A stretch of 64,000 nucleotides of DNA. Source: Phaeosaccion multiseriatum. Its lineage: Eukaryota > Ochrophyta, other classes. The position numbers and the translations under genes are program-made. Every line of letters starts with the position of its first letter. Within the stretch, counting starts at the first letter, position 1. Of this stretch, positions 1 through 11,678 are shown piece after piece. The notes under the pieces are model-generated. The model was not told where the DNA came from. It did no database searches and worked only from the letters and a program-made list of their open reading frames with translations. Location of the stretch: the NCBI GenBank assembly GCA_965112735.1, contig OZ218950.1, forward strand, positions 4,588,001 to 4,652,000, in the 5' to 3' direction.

Positions 1-73
1 TACGGGGGGGCAGCACCTTGTCGAGCTTCTTCAACAAGACCTCGTCGCAGAACTTTCTGTCCCCGGGGCCCAT
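1..73 (-). CDS. possible partial exon at window edge
   Basis: On the minus strand an open frame follows a plausible acceptor (tggcag before position 73) and runs off the window. It starts MGPGDRKFCDEV and is Lys/Asp/Leu rich, unlike the repeat translations around it. It could be a further 3' exon of the DOT1-like gene or part of the next gene. I do not recognise a domain, and the call rests only on codon-like composition and one splice signal. Confidence 0.25.
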   Translation of the reverse strand, partial: MGPGDRKFCDEVLLKKLDKVLPPR

Positions 74-1283
74 CTGCCACTTGTGGTGGTGGTTTTTGGG
101 TTGTGGTTTCTGCGCGTGGGGTGTGCCTTACGTCGGGTCCGATATGCGCTACCTGTTTCGGGCCCAACTACACACACGCACGCACTTACACACACACACA
201 CACGCACACTTACTCACTCACTCACTCACTCACCCACTCCCTCACTCCCTCACTCCCTCACTCAATCTCCCACTCACACACCCACTCACCCACTCACTTA
301 CTCACTCACTCACCCACCCACTCACTTAATCACTCACCCACTCACTCACCCACTCACTCACTCCCCCGCTCACTCCCTCACTCACTCACTCACTCCTTCA
401 CTCACTCACTCACTCACTCAGTCACTCACTCACCCGCCTACTCACCTACTCGCTCCACTCAACACACACATGGTGACTGATAGGGGTACACTAGTCAAAG
501 TAGTCTAAAGTAGTATTTCTCTTACGTTAGATAAGTCGCCAGCGGAAAGGGAAAGTTTGATGGGGGGCGAGGCGTTTCATTCGCTGGCCCTTTCACTTGC
601 ATCAGTCTCTCGGGAAAATTAAATTATACTACCTGCTGCACCCCAGTATGTCAGTGTTGAGCACATTTAATACTACCTGCTGCACCCCAGTATGTCAGCC
701 TTCCACCCCCTCCACTACACAACGTAAGTCTTTTCTTCTCTCTGCCCGCACGTAGCTGCACATCGACCCTCCCCCCCCCTCTGTCCCCTCTGATGCTCCT
801 TCCCTACTTCTTCGTGGCGTCGCGAGAGAGAAGCGCCCGGTTAAGCCTCGATGTGTAAATCCCTGCCGGGTGGGGGTATCAACACCCCGAATCCATAATC
901 CGTCCTTATCCTTGCGTGCTTACATCACTTCGACAGCACTCCAGCACACCGACACCACGCACTAACCCTCACACCTTCTGTATGTAAGCTTCGGACGAAA
1001 GAGAGAGAGAGAGAGACAGAGAGAGAGAAGTCTCAACAAGTCCCTCCCTCTCGTTCTTTCGATCTGCCACCCCCCTCCGCTCCGTATGTCATCCTCGATT
1101 GACAACCCTGACCATGCCCCAGCATCAACATCTGCCAACCACCCTCGCCGCAGTAGACGCAGCAGTTGGTGATACAATGGGACCCGCCGAAGAGGCGTAG
1201 TCCGTCCTTGCCTGCCGGATCGAGAGGATCTGCTGACTCTCTCTCTCTCTCTCCCACTCACTCACTCTCTCTCACTCGCGCAC
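74..1283. other. gene-poor region with CACT/CA microsatellites
   Basis: Positions 172-470 are a degenerate (CA)n and (CACT)n array, and 1000-1030 and 1239-1285 are GA/CT and CACT tracts. Open frames here only translate the repeats. A further short exon of the minus-strand DOT1-like gene cannot be excluded, but I see no convincing one. Confidence 0.6.
626..698. repeat. 29-bp direct repeat
   Basis: A 29-bp sequence beginning atactacctgctgc occurs identically at 626-654 and 670-698, separated by 15 bp. Each copy is unique-complexity sequence, unlike the surrounding microsatellites. Confidence 0.9.
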
Positions 1284-4200
1284 TCACCAACCGAGGGTCT
1301 CTAGAGGAGACGTCCCAGGCCCAGCCCGACCCGCTGTTGGTGGTACATTAGCAGCAATTGGTGGTACAGCCGCAGCAGCAGCTGGCGGTACAGTCACAAT
1401 CGGTGAGGTCTGTGCGCCAGAAGCCAAGGTCACCTCCGCCGAGGAGGAAGAGGGGGGAGAGGAGGAGGAGGAGGACAGTGACGATGACGTCGACGCAGGG
1501 CGCGCAGAGAGCGTAGGAGCAGCAGCAGCAGCAGCAGGAGGAGGAGGAGGAGCAGATGCATGAGCCCCGGGTGGAGGCGATGGTGCAGACGCTTGCATGC
1601 TCCTCGTCCTCCCTTGTACCCCTGCTGCCTTGTCGCACACGGAACAAATGCCGTCAGTGCGATCGTCCTGCTCGTAGTGGCACCATAAGCACTTCCACTT
1701 GCGGTCCTCAGGGGCGGGGAGGGTGTAAATGTATACTTTGACAGACTTCTCTGACCCGCCCCAGCTCACCGCGTTCTTCTCCGTCCTGTAATTGTGTGTG
1801 TGTGTTGTGTGTTGTGCGTGTGTGTGTGTTGTGTGTGTGTTGTGTGTGTGTGTGTGTTGTGTGTGTGTTGTGTGTGTGTTGTATACGTGTATGTGTGTGT
1901 GTGTGTGGATGGGTGGTTGGGTGTTTGGGTGGAAGTGTGAGTGGTGAGTCAATAATCACATCGCGACACGTCACGCCCTTTCTTTGCCCCTACTCCTGCC
2001 CTTCCTCCGTTTCCTCCCCTTCGACCCTCGCATTGCAGTACACTCCAGTCCCCACTACCCTCACTCACAACCAACGACTCCACCAGTACTCACTCATATT
2101 CAACGGGATTACTCCAAGAGAGCGGCTTCTCTATCATCCACAGACACATGAGCTTGGTGCCTCCCTTGCAGTACTGAGTCATGAGCCTCACGATGACACT
2201 CGTGATACCCTTCTGCACGTGGCGCTGTGCGTTGTGCAAGTCGTCGAAAGAACAAGGAAGGACCAAGCAGAGCAGAACAGAGCAGAGCAGAGCAGAGCAC
2301 AACGAAGCACAGCAAAGCGCAGGAAAAAGCAGGCGAAGAGGCAAGGGGAGAGGCAGGCAGCAGGCAGGCGGGTAGGCAGGCAGGCAGGGCGAAGGATGGG
2401 GTGTTGCACCAACAAAGCAGAGCGTCAAAAGGGCGGTTTTTGCTCAAAGACAGCAACAGCAGCAGCAGCAGCAGCAGCTATTGGTTACTCACTACTCACT
2501 ACTCCCTGTTATATCCCAGACTCACTCACTGCGTAACTCCGTACTCCCTACTCACGTGTCCGTCAAAGTATCCCTCGGCGTTGTTGAAGAACACCTGGTC
2601 CGTCTCCTTCCACACGCTCACCGGCAGCTGTGTTAGACAACCCAGGCTTAGCTCCAGGTCAAGCTTCACCGAGGGGTCGAAGATGCGAAGCTGCTTGCTG
2701 AAAGTGCTCGAGAGGCTTTGGCTCATCTTGTAGCGAGTTTCCCCCAACTCCACGCCCTGGGAGGGAGGGAAGGGGGGGGGGGGGAGGAGGGAGCATGTCA
2801 GACTTTTTGCAAGTGGGGGTGAGGCGGGAAGCGAAATGAAGGAAGGCAGAGCTCCCCTCCATCCGACCCCACTCCACCCCACTCTACCCCCACCCCAACG
2901 TACCCCACCCCACCCCACCCCACCCCACCCCACCCAACTCCAACGTCCGACTCACCCTCGCCTTGCACCCCGCCACCGCGGCCACCTGAAACACAACGTT
3001 TCCAATACCGCTGCCAATGTCGAGGAACACGCTGTCCCTGCCCACCCCCATCCAGCGGCAGATCTGGTCCACGGCGTCAGGCAGCACTGAGCCATACATC
3101 AGGTCCTCCCTGTGGTTGGGTTGGGTTGGGTTGGGTTGGGGTGGGTTGGGTTGGGTTTGGTTGAGCAAGTTGGTTGTGAGGTTGGTTGGTGGAATGATTG
3201 GTTGGTTGGTGTGTGGGTAGGCGTTGGCTGGTAGGTAGGTGGGTAGGTAGGTAGGTTGGTTGGTTGGTTGGTTGGTGGGTGAGTAGGGGTTGGCTGGTAG
3301 GTAGGTAGGTAGGCAGGCAGAGAGACAGGTAGGAAGGTTGGTTGGTTGGTTGGTTGGTTAGTGGGGGGGTTGGGTTGGGATCGTTGGATGTGGGTGATGT
3401 GTGTTTGGGACCCACCAACCGACCGAAACCGACCGACCACCGACTCACCCTTGGTCTCGCATACAGCCCTTGATGCCGGGCCTTGACTCGATCACTTTCC
3501 TGCCCCCGTGCACCTCGTACGTTGCCTCCAGTACAACGCCAAAGTCCGCGAACGTTAGAGTTCTGGTTTGTGGGGCGGGAGAGGGGAGGGAGGAAGGGAG
3601 GAAGGGAGGGAGGGGAGGAGAGGGGGAGGAAGGGGGGGAGGGAAGGAAGGAAGGAGGGAGGGAGAAAGGGAGGGGGGGAGGGAGGGAGGGAGGGAGGGAG
3701 GAGGGGGAGGGAGGGAGGGAGGGGGGGAGGGAGGGAGGGAGGGAGGGAGGGAGGAAGAGGGAGGGAGGGAGGGAGGGAGGGAGGGAGGGAGGGAGGGAGG
3801 GAGGGAGGAAGGAAGGAAGGGGAGAGGAGGAGGTCCATTCAGCGGGCATTAGAGGAGGGGGATGAGGAGCAAAGTATGCCCTAAGTATGCCCAAGTATGC
3901 CCGACTAGGACAAGACAAGCAAGCTGCGCAAAGTTCACCCTCCTCCCCTCACGCAAAGCAGGTAGGTCTAAAGGTCAAACTCAAATCATCGTCCCGTCCC
4001 AATCTTGCACGACCAGAGAGCCCCATCTACTATTCCTTCCCATACACCTCTACTCTGGCCATACCCTGTCCAATACACCTCTACTCTGGCCATACCCTGT
4101 CCAATACACCTCTACTCTGGCCATACCCTGTCCCATACACCTCCTCGCAACCCAACACGACAACACACAGAGTACAAGAAATATACTCAACATACCCGCT

Positions 4201-7200
4201 ATTCGCAGCTCCCAAGGGGGCAGAGACAGAAGCTGGTACCAGAGCTCCAGCGCTCCCTTTCGCACTATACCCATCCCAGCTCCTACTGCCATTGCCTTCC
4301 AAGCCGCTAGCGCCATCAGCGCGATCCGCTCCATCTACCCCACCCAGCCCACCGGCTCCGCTACTCCTCCCTCCTCCACTGTCATCGCGCGGGACACGTT
4401 GGTCACAGAGGAGGTCCAGAGCAGAAAAAGCAGCCCCCTCCTCACTGCTGCTTCTGCTGCTGCCGGTAGTGCTGCCGCTGCTGCCGCTGCTGCCGCTACT
4501 GCTCTGCCTCATCGGAGCGGGCTGGTGTCCGTCCCAACGACCCCCCTCAACAGCACGGGGCTGCCACAGCTGCTGACTCTGACCCTGACTGGAGGAGTCA
4601 TCTTCCGTGGTCAACTCGTCCATACTGTCCCCGCCACCCCCATTTCCGTCTAAGGCGCTCAAATCGGCACCACCTGCTTCACTCCCCTCCTCCTCCTCCT
4701 CCTCCTTTGCGTGTTGTTCCTGCAAGGCGCGTCTGGGCCATCGCCTGCAGTCCTGCAGCGCCCGAGCAGCAAGGTCCTACGTCGAGGTCAAGGTCAGGGT
4801 CGGGGTGGGGATGACGGGTCAGGGTCATGGTCAAGGTCGGGGTCAGGAGCCAGGAGTGAGGATCAGGGTCATCCCTGGACGCAGCATGCCAGGCAAGGCT
4901 GAGAAAGAGGAAAGGGGCTGGGCGGGGCTGGGTTGGGTTGGGCTGGGTTAGCCTCTGCTCTGCTCCTTGCCCTCTCTCTCTTTGTGTGGCACTTACCACA
5001 ACATTGGGCACGGTTCGGAAATGGTCCATGCTGAATCGAGGGTGTAGAAACTCGGCGAAAAATTGGATGGGGACCTCTTGAAGCTGATGCGGCTCCGTCG
5101 CCTCCACCTCCTCCTCGTCCTCCTCATCCTCCTCCCACCCGGGTTCCTTCTTCAAAGCCTTTGCATACTTTCTCTTCCTGCTACTACTGCTGCTGCCGCT
5201 GCTCTTGTGATGGCCTCTGCTGCTCTTGCTCTTGGTCTTGTTCTTGGTCTGGCCATTCGTCTTTCCGCCTTTCACTTTACTACTCCTACTACTACACTTC
5301 TGCTTGTCCTTTTGCCTCTTGCTCTTCCTTATCTTTTTGCTCTCCTTCGCCTCCATCCCGCTCCGGCCAGCACCCTTGACCTTCACCTTGACCAAGCCCG
5401 CAGTAATCGACGCCTTCAACTTCTTCTCCTTCTTGCCCTCCTTCCTCTCCTTGTCGTACCTGACGTCAGCACCACTACCACTCTTTCTCTTTCTCTTCTT
5501 TGAATCCCTCCTCCCATCTGCAGCATCTTCCATCTCTGGAGGAGGAGCATCGATGTCGAAAAGATGGTGGATGAGCGGCCTTCCCTCCCCCTCCTCCTGC
5601 TGCCGCTCCTCGTCCTCGGCCGAAGCCACGGTCGCCCGCGCACGCTGCTTCGCTTTCCTGGACCGCCATGCCTGCTTCATCTTCTCCTTCTTGCGGGCCC
5701 ACTCCCCCTTGCCTTCGCCCTCCCCCTCCTGGGGCTCCTTCTCGTTGTTCGTGCTCTTCCTCGTGTCGGACTTCTTCCCCTTTGCCCTCGCGTGTGGCTC
5801 CTTCGTCCCCTCTCCTGCCGGAGTGATGCCATACTGGTCATTCTCCTCCTCCTCCTCCACCACCTCCTCCTCCACCACCTCCTCCTCCTCGTCCTCCTCC
5901 TCCTCCTCCTCCTCCTCCTCCTTGACCTTGTAAAATCGGCCGTTGATTCGAGCTTGGTTCTTCTTCTTAGCAGCACACTTGTTGTTGCTGTTCCTCTGCG
6001 TCTTCTTGCCACTCCCTTTACTGCGGGAGGCGACCTGGGCTCTCCTACTGCTGCTGCTGCTGTTGCTGCTGCTGCTGTTCCTGGCACCGCCGCTGCTGGC
6101 GCCACCACTGCTGCTGCCCGTATTATCGCAGCTCCTCTTGGTAAACTTGCCACTTCTAATGATATCGGCGGCAGAGGCACTCTGGACCATGTTAATGGCC
6201 TGCTCTGGCTCGGTCTCCACACGGTCCTCTCCAAAGAGAGGCGTGCGGGTGCGCACCCTTCGACGGTTGGACAGGGCGAGCCCCACTGGCTTCAGGTCCT
6301 GCACAGGGACTGCGATGTCGTAGCTGTGGGCCATACAGAGGGGGCGAGGTCGGCATCACCAGCATCATCATCATCATCAGCAGCAGCAGCAGCATCATCA
6401 TCATCGTCGTCGTCATCATCATCGATTGGGGGGGCTTAGAAGAGGAAGTGTGAAAGTTGACATGAAATCTCTGCACCATTCGGTTCTCTGGGCTTTGAAA
6501 GAACGAGGGAAGATATTCAGAGGGAGAGCGAGAGGGAAACGAAGAGGGGGGGGGATACGGAAGACAGAAAAAAATAGGGGCAGAGCTTGATCCTCACCAA
6601 TCCGCATGTGACTTACATGGTGGTCCTTCGGAAGTCGGTGTGTTCCACTATGGCCGCCGTTCCGTCGGAGGCAATCGACTTAATGTAGCCAATCTGGAGA
6701 ACGGTCCCACTCGCCCACTTGGGGTGAAAGTAGTCGACAGCGCTCCCAACGTACAGTCGCACGCTGCGCACTTCCCACTCCTTCTTACTCTCCTCACGCG
6801 TACTGCTGCTACTGCTGCCGCTGCTGCTGCTACTACTACTCTTGCTGCCTGCTCCTCTGCCCCGCCGCGTGCTTTTCCGTGTGGGTCGCCCGCTGCTGCT
6901 GCCGCCACCGCCGCCGGCATCGCTTGCTGAAACATAGATGTTGCAGTCCACAGCCAGCCGCTCACCGCACTGCTCGCACTCGACTACTAGCTCTGTACTC
7001 GCGAGGTCGTGGTACTCGCTGGAGCACTTGGGACATTTGACGGTGCCGGCCCGGGCTCGAGTTGTCGTTGTTGAGCTCTCACTTGCTTTCTTCGCCTTCC
7101 CTGCTGTCTTTCCCCTTCTTTCTTCGCCGTCACTGATGTCATCGATAGTGACGGCAGCCATGATAGTCTCAAGGTCAAGCGACTCTTTCACTTCTGGCTC

Positions 7201-7218
7201 TTCTGCTGCCTTAGCCAT
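1284..7218 (-). CDS. DOT1: DOT1-like histone H3K79 methyltransferase with zinc fingers
   Basis: Predicted role: SAM-dependent methylation of nucleosomal histone H3 in the nucleus. Exons (minus): 7218-6617, 6323-4997, 4719-4196, 3562-3449, 3109-2956, 2756-2556, 2212-2094, 1785-1284; phases agree throughout, giving about 1,180 aa. The N-terminus has a CPKC/CEQC zinc ribbon and a Tudor-like segment ending HTDFRR. Exon 2 is a long Lys/Glu/Ser-rich linker. Exons 4-8 carry the DOT1 fold: YGSVLPD, the SAM loop FLDIGSGIGN, VELGETRY, VFFNNAEGYF (the family's NN motif) and SWGGSEKSVKVYIYTL. A RanBP2-type finger follows (WKCLWC ... CSVC), then a low-complexity tail. The TGA at 1284 overlaps a possible GTGAGT donor, so the 3' end is uncertain, and the start of exon 7 could be 2224. 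It lies divergent to the kinase gene at 8009. Confidence 0.8.
3117..3830. repeat. TTGGG, GGTT and GGGA microsatellites in introns
   Basis: TTGGG (3117-3160), GGTT/GGTA (3170-3360) and GGGA/GGAA (3575-3825) arrays fill introns 4 and 3 of the DOT1-like gene, either side of exon 4 (3449-3562). Open frames through them are repeat translations. Confidence 0.8.
4042..4134. repeat. 31-bp minisatellite, three copies
   Basis: Three near-identical 31-bp units beginning atacacctctactctggcc lie at 4042-4072, 4073-4103 and 4104-4134, inside the third intron of the DOT1-like gene. A fourth partial unit follows. Confidence 0.9.
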
Positions 7219-8008
7219 TGGCGGCTACAAGGGGGGGGCAAAAGCAGTGCCTCAACTCCTTCGACAAGGCCAATTGCTTCCGTCGTACCCAGAGAGGCGG
7301 GCGCCCCAACGAGGCTCTTCCAAGGCTGGCGATGAGAGAGGGAGAAGGAGGACATAGAAAAAGAATACGTATGGGGCAACGGAAGGGTCAGTCCTGAGTG
7401 TGGAGGATGGAGGAAGGTGAAAGATTTGTGTTGAACCACCGCTTGGGTTCGTTTTTAGCTTGCCTGTCAACCGAAGCCGGCGAGCTTGACCCAACCGCAG
7501 AGTACGCGCCCACAGGAGACACGGGCGCGACTCAGGCCGCGCAATTAGGCTTCACAGAGCCAGATGGGTTATGCTTCTTCCTTCTTTAATGGGGATTCCA
7601 TACTGACAAAGGAGTTATGGATGGGAGGGAAGGAAGGAAAGTGAGAAGTGCGAAGGCGCAGCGTCCTTTGATTCTTACACTGCTTCTGGAGGCTCTTGGA
7701 CCCTCTGTTCCCTTTTCTATTTGTGTGTTGTAGGTGGCATCGCTGAGGAAAGGCAGGGAGATGATGGATGGATGGGCCATGAAATTTCTAAGCAAACAAA
7801 TTCCTTTATCATGATATTCATCACCCCCCCGTTCATCTTCCTCCTCCGTCCCCACAGAGAAAGACTGAACGAGAGCACGGGAACACATTGGACAACAAGT
7901 ACTCATGAATGATAAGGGAGGTATGTGGACAGTCTAAGACGAAAGTACTCATGAATGATAAGGGAGGGGAGGGAGTGTAAGAAAGAAAGGAGGGAAAAAA
8001 AGTTGAGG
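7219..8008. promoter_or_regulatory. divergent intergenic region with 25-bp duplication
   Basis: This 790-bp gap separates the divergent DOT1-like and kinase genes, so it should hold both promoters. A 25-bp sequence starting aagtactcatgaatgat is repeated exactly at 7897-7921 and 7943-7967. The second copy contains ATGs just upstream of the kinase start, one of which (7955) is in frame. No TATA-like or other core element stood out. Confidence 0.4.
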
Positions 8009-11000
8009 ATGGCGGACTCCTCCACTGGAGCTACCGCTGCACCTGGTGGAGTCGCCGCCACACCTGAAGTTGCAGTGACAGCTGCACCTGAAGTAGGAGC
8101 GCCAGCGACAACAGAGGGGACAGTACCAGCAGGGGAGAAGAAAAGTGCCCTGGCCCAGCAGTCTTCAGGGGCAGCATACACGGAGCGGATACGCAAGGCT
8201 AACAAGCCCGTCGTGGCAGATGATCAAGCCAAGCTTTGCCTGGCCAACGTCTTTGGTCTGGATCCCATTGTCAGCCTGCATCGCCTCGCGTCCTACGACG
8301 ATGTGAACTTCAAGGTTGTCGTGTCGGCTGCAGTGGCTGTGGCAGCAACAGCAGCTGCATCAACCGTCGCTGCGGCCCATGCATCGGCCACCGCAGCCGC
8401 AGCCGCAGCCGGGGCAAGCGGGAAGGAGGCAGCAGTACTGGCAGCAGACGCGGCATCTGCGGTCAGTGCAGCAGCAGCGGCGAGCGCAGCAGCAGCAAGT
8501 GCAGCCGCGGCGGCAAGAAGTGGGGCGCCTGGTGTGGTCCCCCCGGAGGTGGCGTACACGCTAAAGATCCACAACGGCTGCGAGAGCGACAACCCCGCGT
8601 TTCTGGAGGCTCAGAACGGCGTGGCGCTGCACGTGCTGGCCAAGGGCTTGCTCACGCCCGTGCCGCTGGCCGCCAAGGATGGGAAGCTCCTCTCCAGCTT
8701 CCCTTTGCAGACTGTGTCGGGACCGCGAAGGTGGGGCGAGTGTGTGCGGGAAAGGAGGGGGAGGGGGTGGAGGGGAGGGAAGAATCCTTTCCAGGATGGG
8801 GTGTGGACGTAGGCGTGCTTTGCCCCAGAAAAGGGAGGACATTCTTCTCACCCCCATCCCTCCTTTAACCCCATCTGTGCCTCTCCTCAAGTCTTGCTGT
8901 CCGGCTACTGTCGTGGGTGCAAGGACCTGTCATGAGCGAGCCGGGCCTGCCCCTCACCGTGGGCACTCTCCAGCACGCAGGGGCTTACCTTGCCAGCCTC
9001 GATGCCGCCACACAGGACTTTGACCACCCCGCCTTATACAGGGACCACCAATGGGACTTGAGGAGCTTCCCCACGCTGCAGGTACAAGTGATAAGGGTGG
9101 GGGGGGGAGGGGGAGTAACAAAAGACGCGTGAAAGTGTATGAATGTGTGGTGTGTGTGTGTGGTGTGTGTGTGGTGTGTGTGTGTGGGTGGGTGGATGGT
9201 TCCTTTTGTTCTTGTCTTGCTCTCTTCGGAGTCTGCCTACTTTAAAACCCCTTTTTTTGCATACGCACAGGCCAATTTGGCCCCCTCTTTGTGTATCAAG
9301 TGCACATACACTCTCTTGTGACGAGGTCCCCCATGCATACACCTTTGACTCTGTTACGTCACCGCCACAACCGGTCTCTCTTCCCTCCTCTCCTTGACTC
9401 TACTCTGCCTTACTCTGTTCTGCGGTGCTGCGCTCTGGTGTGCTCTGCATCTCGTTCTTCTTCTCTGCTCTGCTCTGACTTGCGTTGCTCTCTTTCCCTC
9501 TCCTCTGCTGCGCCACGTGCTTGTCCACCGCCGCCTGACTCTGGCTGGCTCTGACTACCTCTGGCTCTGCTTTGGCTCTGCCTGGGCTGGGCTGGCAGGA
9601 GTTCGTGCCGTGCCTGCCCGATCCCCAGCAGAGGGATGTGGTGCAGTCCGTCATAGACGCCTTCTACAAAGACGTCCTGCCATGCGTACAGCACTTCAGC
9701 TGCAGCGTCATACACGTGAGTGAGTGCGTGGGGAGAGGAGAGGACCGATAAAGGAACACTCTCCATCTCTCTCTATCGAAAACTCTCTCGATTTCTGCTC
9801 TCAGTCCACCGCTCTATCTATCTATCCTCATCTCTCCTATCATTATCCTATCTACCTTCTCCTTCTTGACTCATGCACTCTCTCACACACACACACACAC
9901 ACACTCACGCATTCGCCCTCACGCACGTACTCAACGTACGCACGGGGCACAGGGCGACTACAACGACGGAAACATTGTGCTGACGCCGGACTGCAGCCTC
10001 GTAAGGGGGGTGCTCGACTTTGGCGACTGTGTCAAGACGTGGACCATCAACAGCCTTGCCATCGCCATGGCCTATGCGATGTGCACCACCTTGGCCACCA
10101 AGGAGGGAGGAGATCCTCTGCAGGCAGCGGCGGTGAGCGAGAGGAGGGGGCGGAGGGGAGGGGGGAGGTGGGAGGGGGGGGGCGGGGGTTGGAGAGAAGA
10201 GCAAAGGAAGGGCGGACAGAATTTCGCAACTCTGCTCTGCTGCCGATTCACCAACTTCTGTATCACTAACTGCTACAGGCCGTGCTCCGCGGATATGTGG
10301 ACGTGACCATCGTGCCCCCCCTGGAGAGCCGCTACCTGCGCACTCTAGTGGCTGCCCGCCTTGCCATGAGCCTCACCCTCGGAGCCTACTCGCACCAGCA
10401 GGTACTCATCACTAGTTCACCTCACTCACTCACTCCCCTACTCACCTCACTCCCTCACTCACTCACTCACTCACTCCCCCACTCACCTCACTCACTCACC
10501 TCACTCACTCACTCACTCGCACACTCACTCACTCCCCCACTCACTCCCCCACTCACTCCCCCACTCACTCCCCCACTCACTCACTCGCTCACTCACTCAC
10601 TCCCCCACTCACTCGCTCACTCACTCACCCACTCACCTCACTCAGACTCTCACCTGACGTCACTCCCTCACCCCCCTCCCGCACTTGCTGACCTCGCCCC
10701 ACCCATCAGGACCCGACCAACGACTACCTGCTGGTGCACTCCAGGCCGGCGTGGCTGGCGCTGGACCTGCTGTGGAGGCGAGTGCCAGATGTGCACACCA
10801 AGGTGCGTGACGCTACCTATAGTTGCTCGTCCAATTCCACCCCTCGTCTGACGCTCTGCTCCGCCTCTCTCTCTCCCTCTCTCCCCTTCCTCTCTGCCTC
10901 CTTCCCTCTCTCCCTTCCCCACCCCCCCCCTTCTCTCTCTTTCTCTCGCTCTCTGTCTCCCTTCCCACACCCCGAAGGCGCTGTTTGAGAAGGCCATAAT

Positions 11001-11361
11001 GAAGGTCTCAGTGGGCGTCTTGTCTCGCGTGAGTGGCACCCTCTGGCACTTCGGCAAGAGGAAGGGTGATGAAGCGGGCCTAGACGCAGTGGCGGCAGCC
11101 ACGGCTATCACTGCCGCGGGGACGAAGGCAGGAAGGCCGGCGACCTCAAGCTTGGTGGGAGGGGGAGGCCCAAGTCCGGCAACGACAGGACCACCACCGG
11201 TAGGAGAAGCGCCAACGGAAGCTGCAAGAGCAGCAGCAGCAGCGAACGGTGCTCAAGGGGTAGATAGAGGAGAGGCAGCGGCAGCGGCAGCGGCAGCAGC
11301 GGCAGCAGCAGCAGCAGCAACGGCAGCAGCAGCAGCGCCACAACCACCAGAGGCAGAATAA
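8009..11361 (+). CDS. HYKK: hydroxylysine kinase-like phosphotransferase (APH fold)
   Basis: Resembles animal AGPHD1/HYKK, which phosphorylates 5-hydroxy-L-lysine in the cytosol; the actual substrate here is unproven. Exons: 8009-8730, 8892-9081, 9599-9715, 9953-10132, 10279-10401, 10710-10802, 10978-11361; phases agree, about 602 aa. Visible motifs: LASYDDVNFKV and YTLKIHN (N-lobe strands, separated by a long Ala-rich insertion that is unusual), VRLLSWVQG (hinge), VIHGDYNDGNI (catalytic loop, Asp and Asn present, split by an intron after VIH), GVLDFGD (metal-binding DFG equivalent), then the C-lobe segment LRGYVDV and DPTNDYLL. The last exon ends in a Gly/Pro then poly-Ala tail that the family does not normally have. 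An in-frame ATG at 7955 could add 18 residues. Confidence 0.85.
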
Positions 11362-11678
11362 ATGGGAAGGTGGTCAAAGGAAGTACTTACATAGAAAAAT
11401 GACAAAATGTACCGTATTTCTTCTCTCCCCGACCCTACGGCACTGGGGGGAGAAAGGGGTGGGGGTGGATATTGCTTGACATTGCTTGACATCCCGTACC
11501 ACCCCAAGGGCCGGGGCCGGGCACTCCAAGGTCGCACTCCCCCCACCCCTCCGCCCCTTCTTCACAAAGTGAGACTCGTTCATTCACTGGCGCATTCCTG
11601 ACTCACTCACTGACCTAGCCAGTGAGTCACTCAACCAGTCAGGCCGTCAGGCACTCAGTCAGCCTGTCGCTCACTCAG

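Noticed and set aside
83-508. His/Thr/Leu-rich open frames on the plus strand
   Set aside because: They only translate the CACT/CA microsatellite in all three frames. No unique sequence or splice context.
3117-3160. TTGGG array as telomeric repeat
   Set aside because: It is a pentamer, not TTAGGG or TTTAGGG. It is short and lies inside a DOT1-like gene intron with phase-consistent splice sites.
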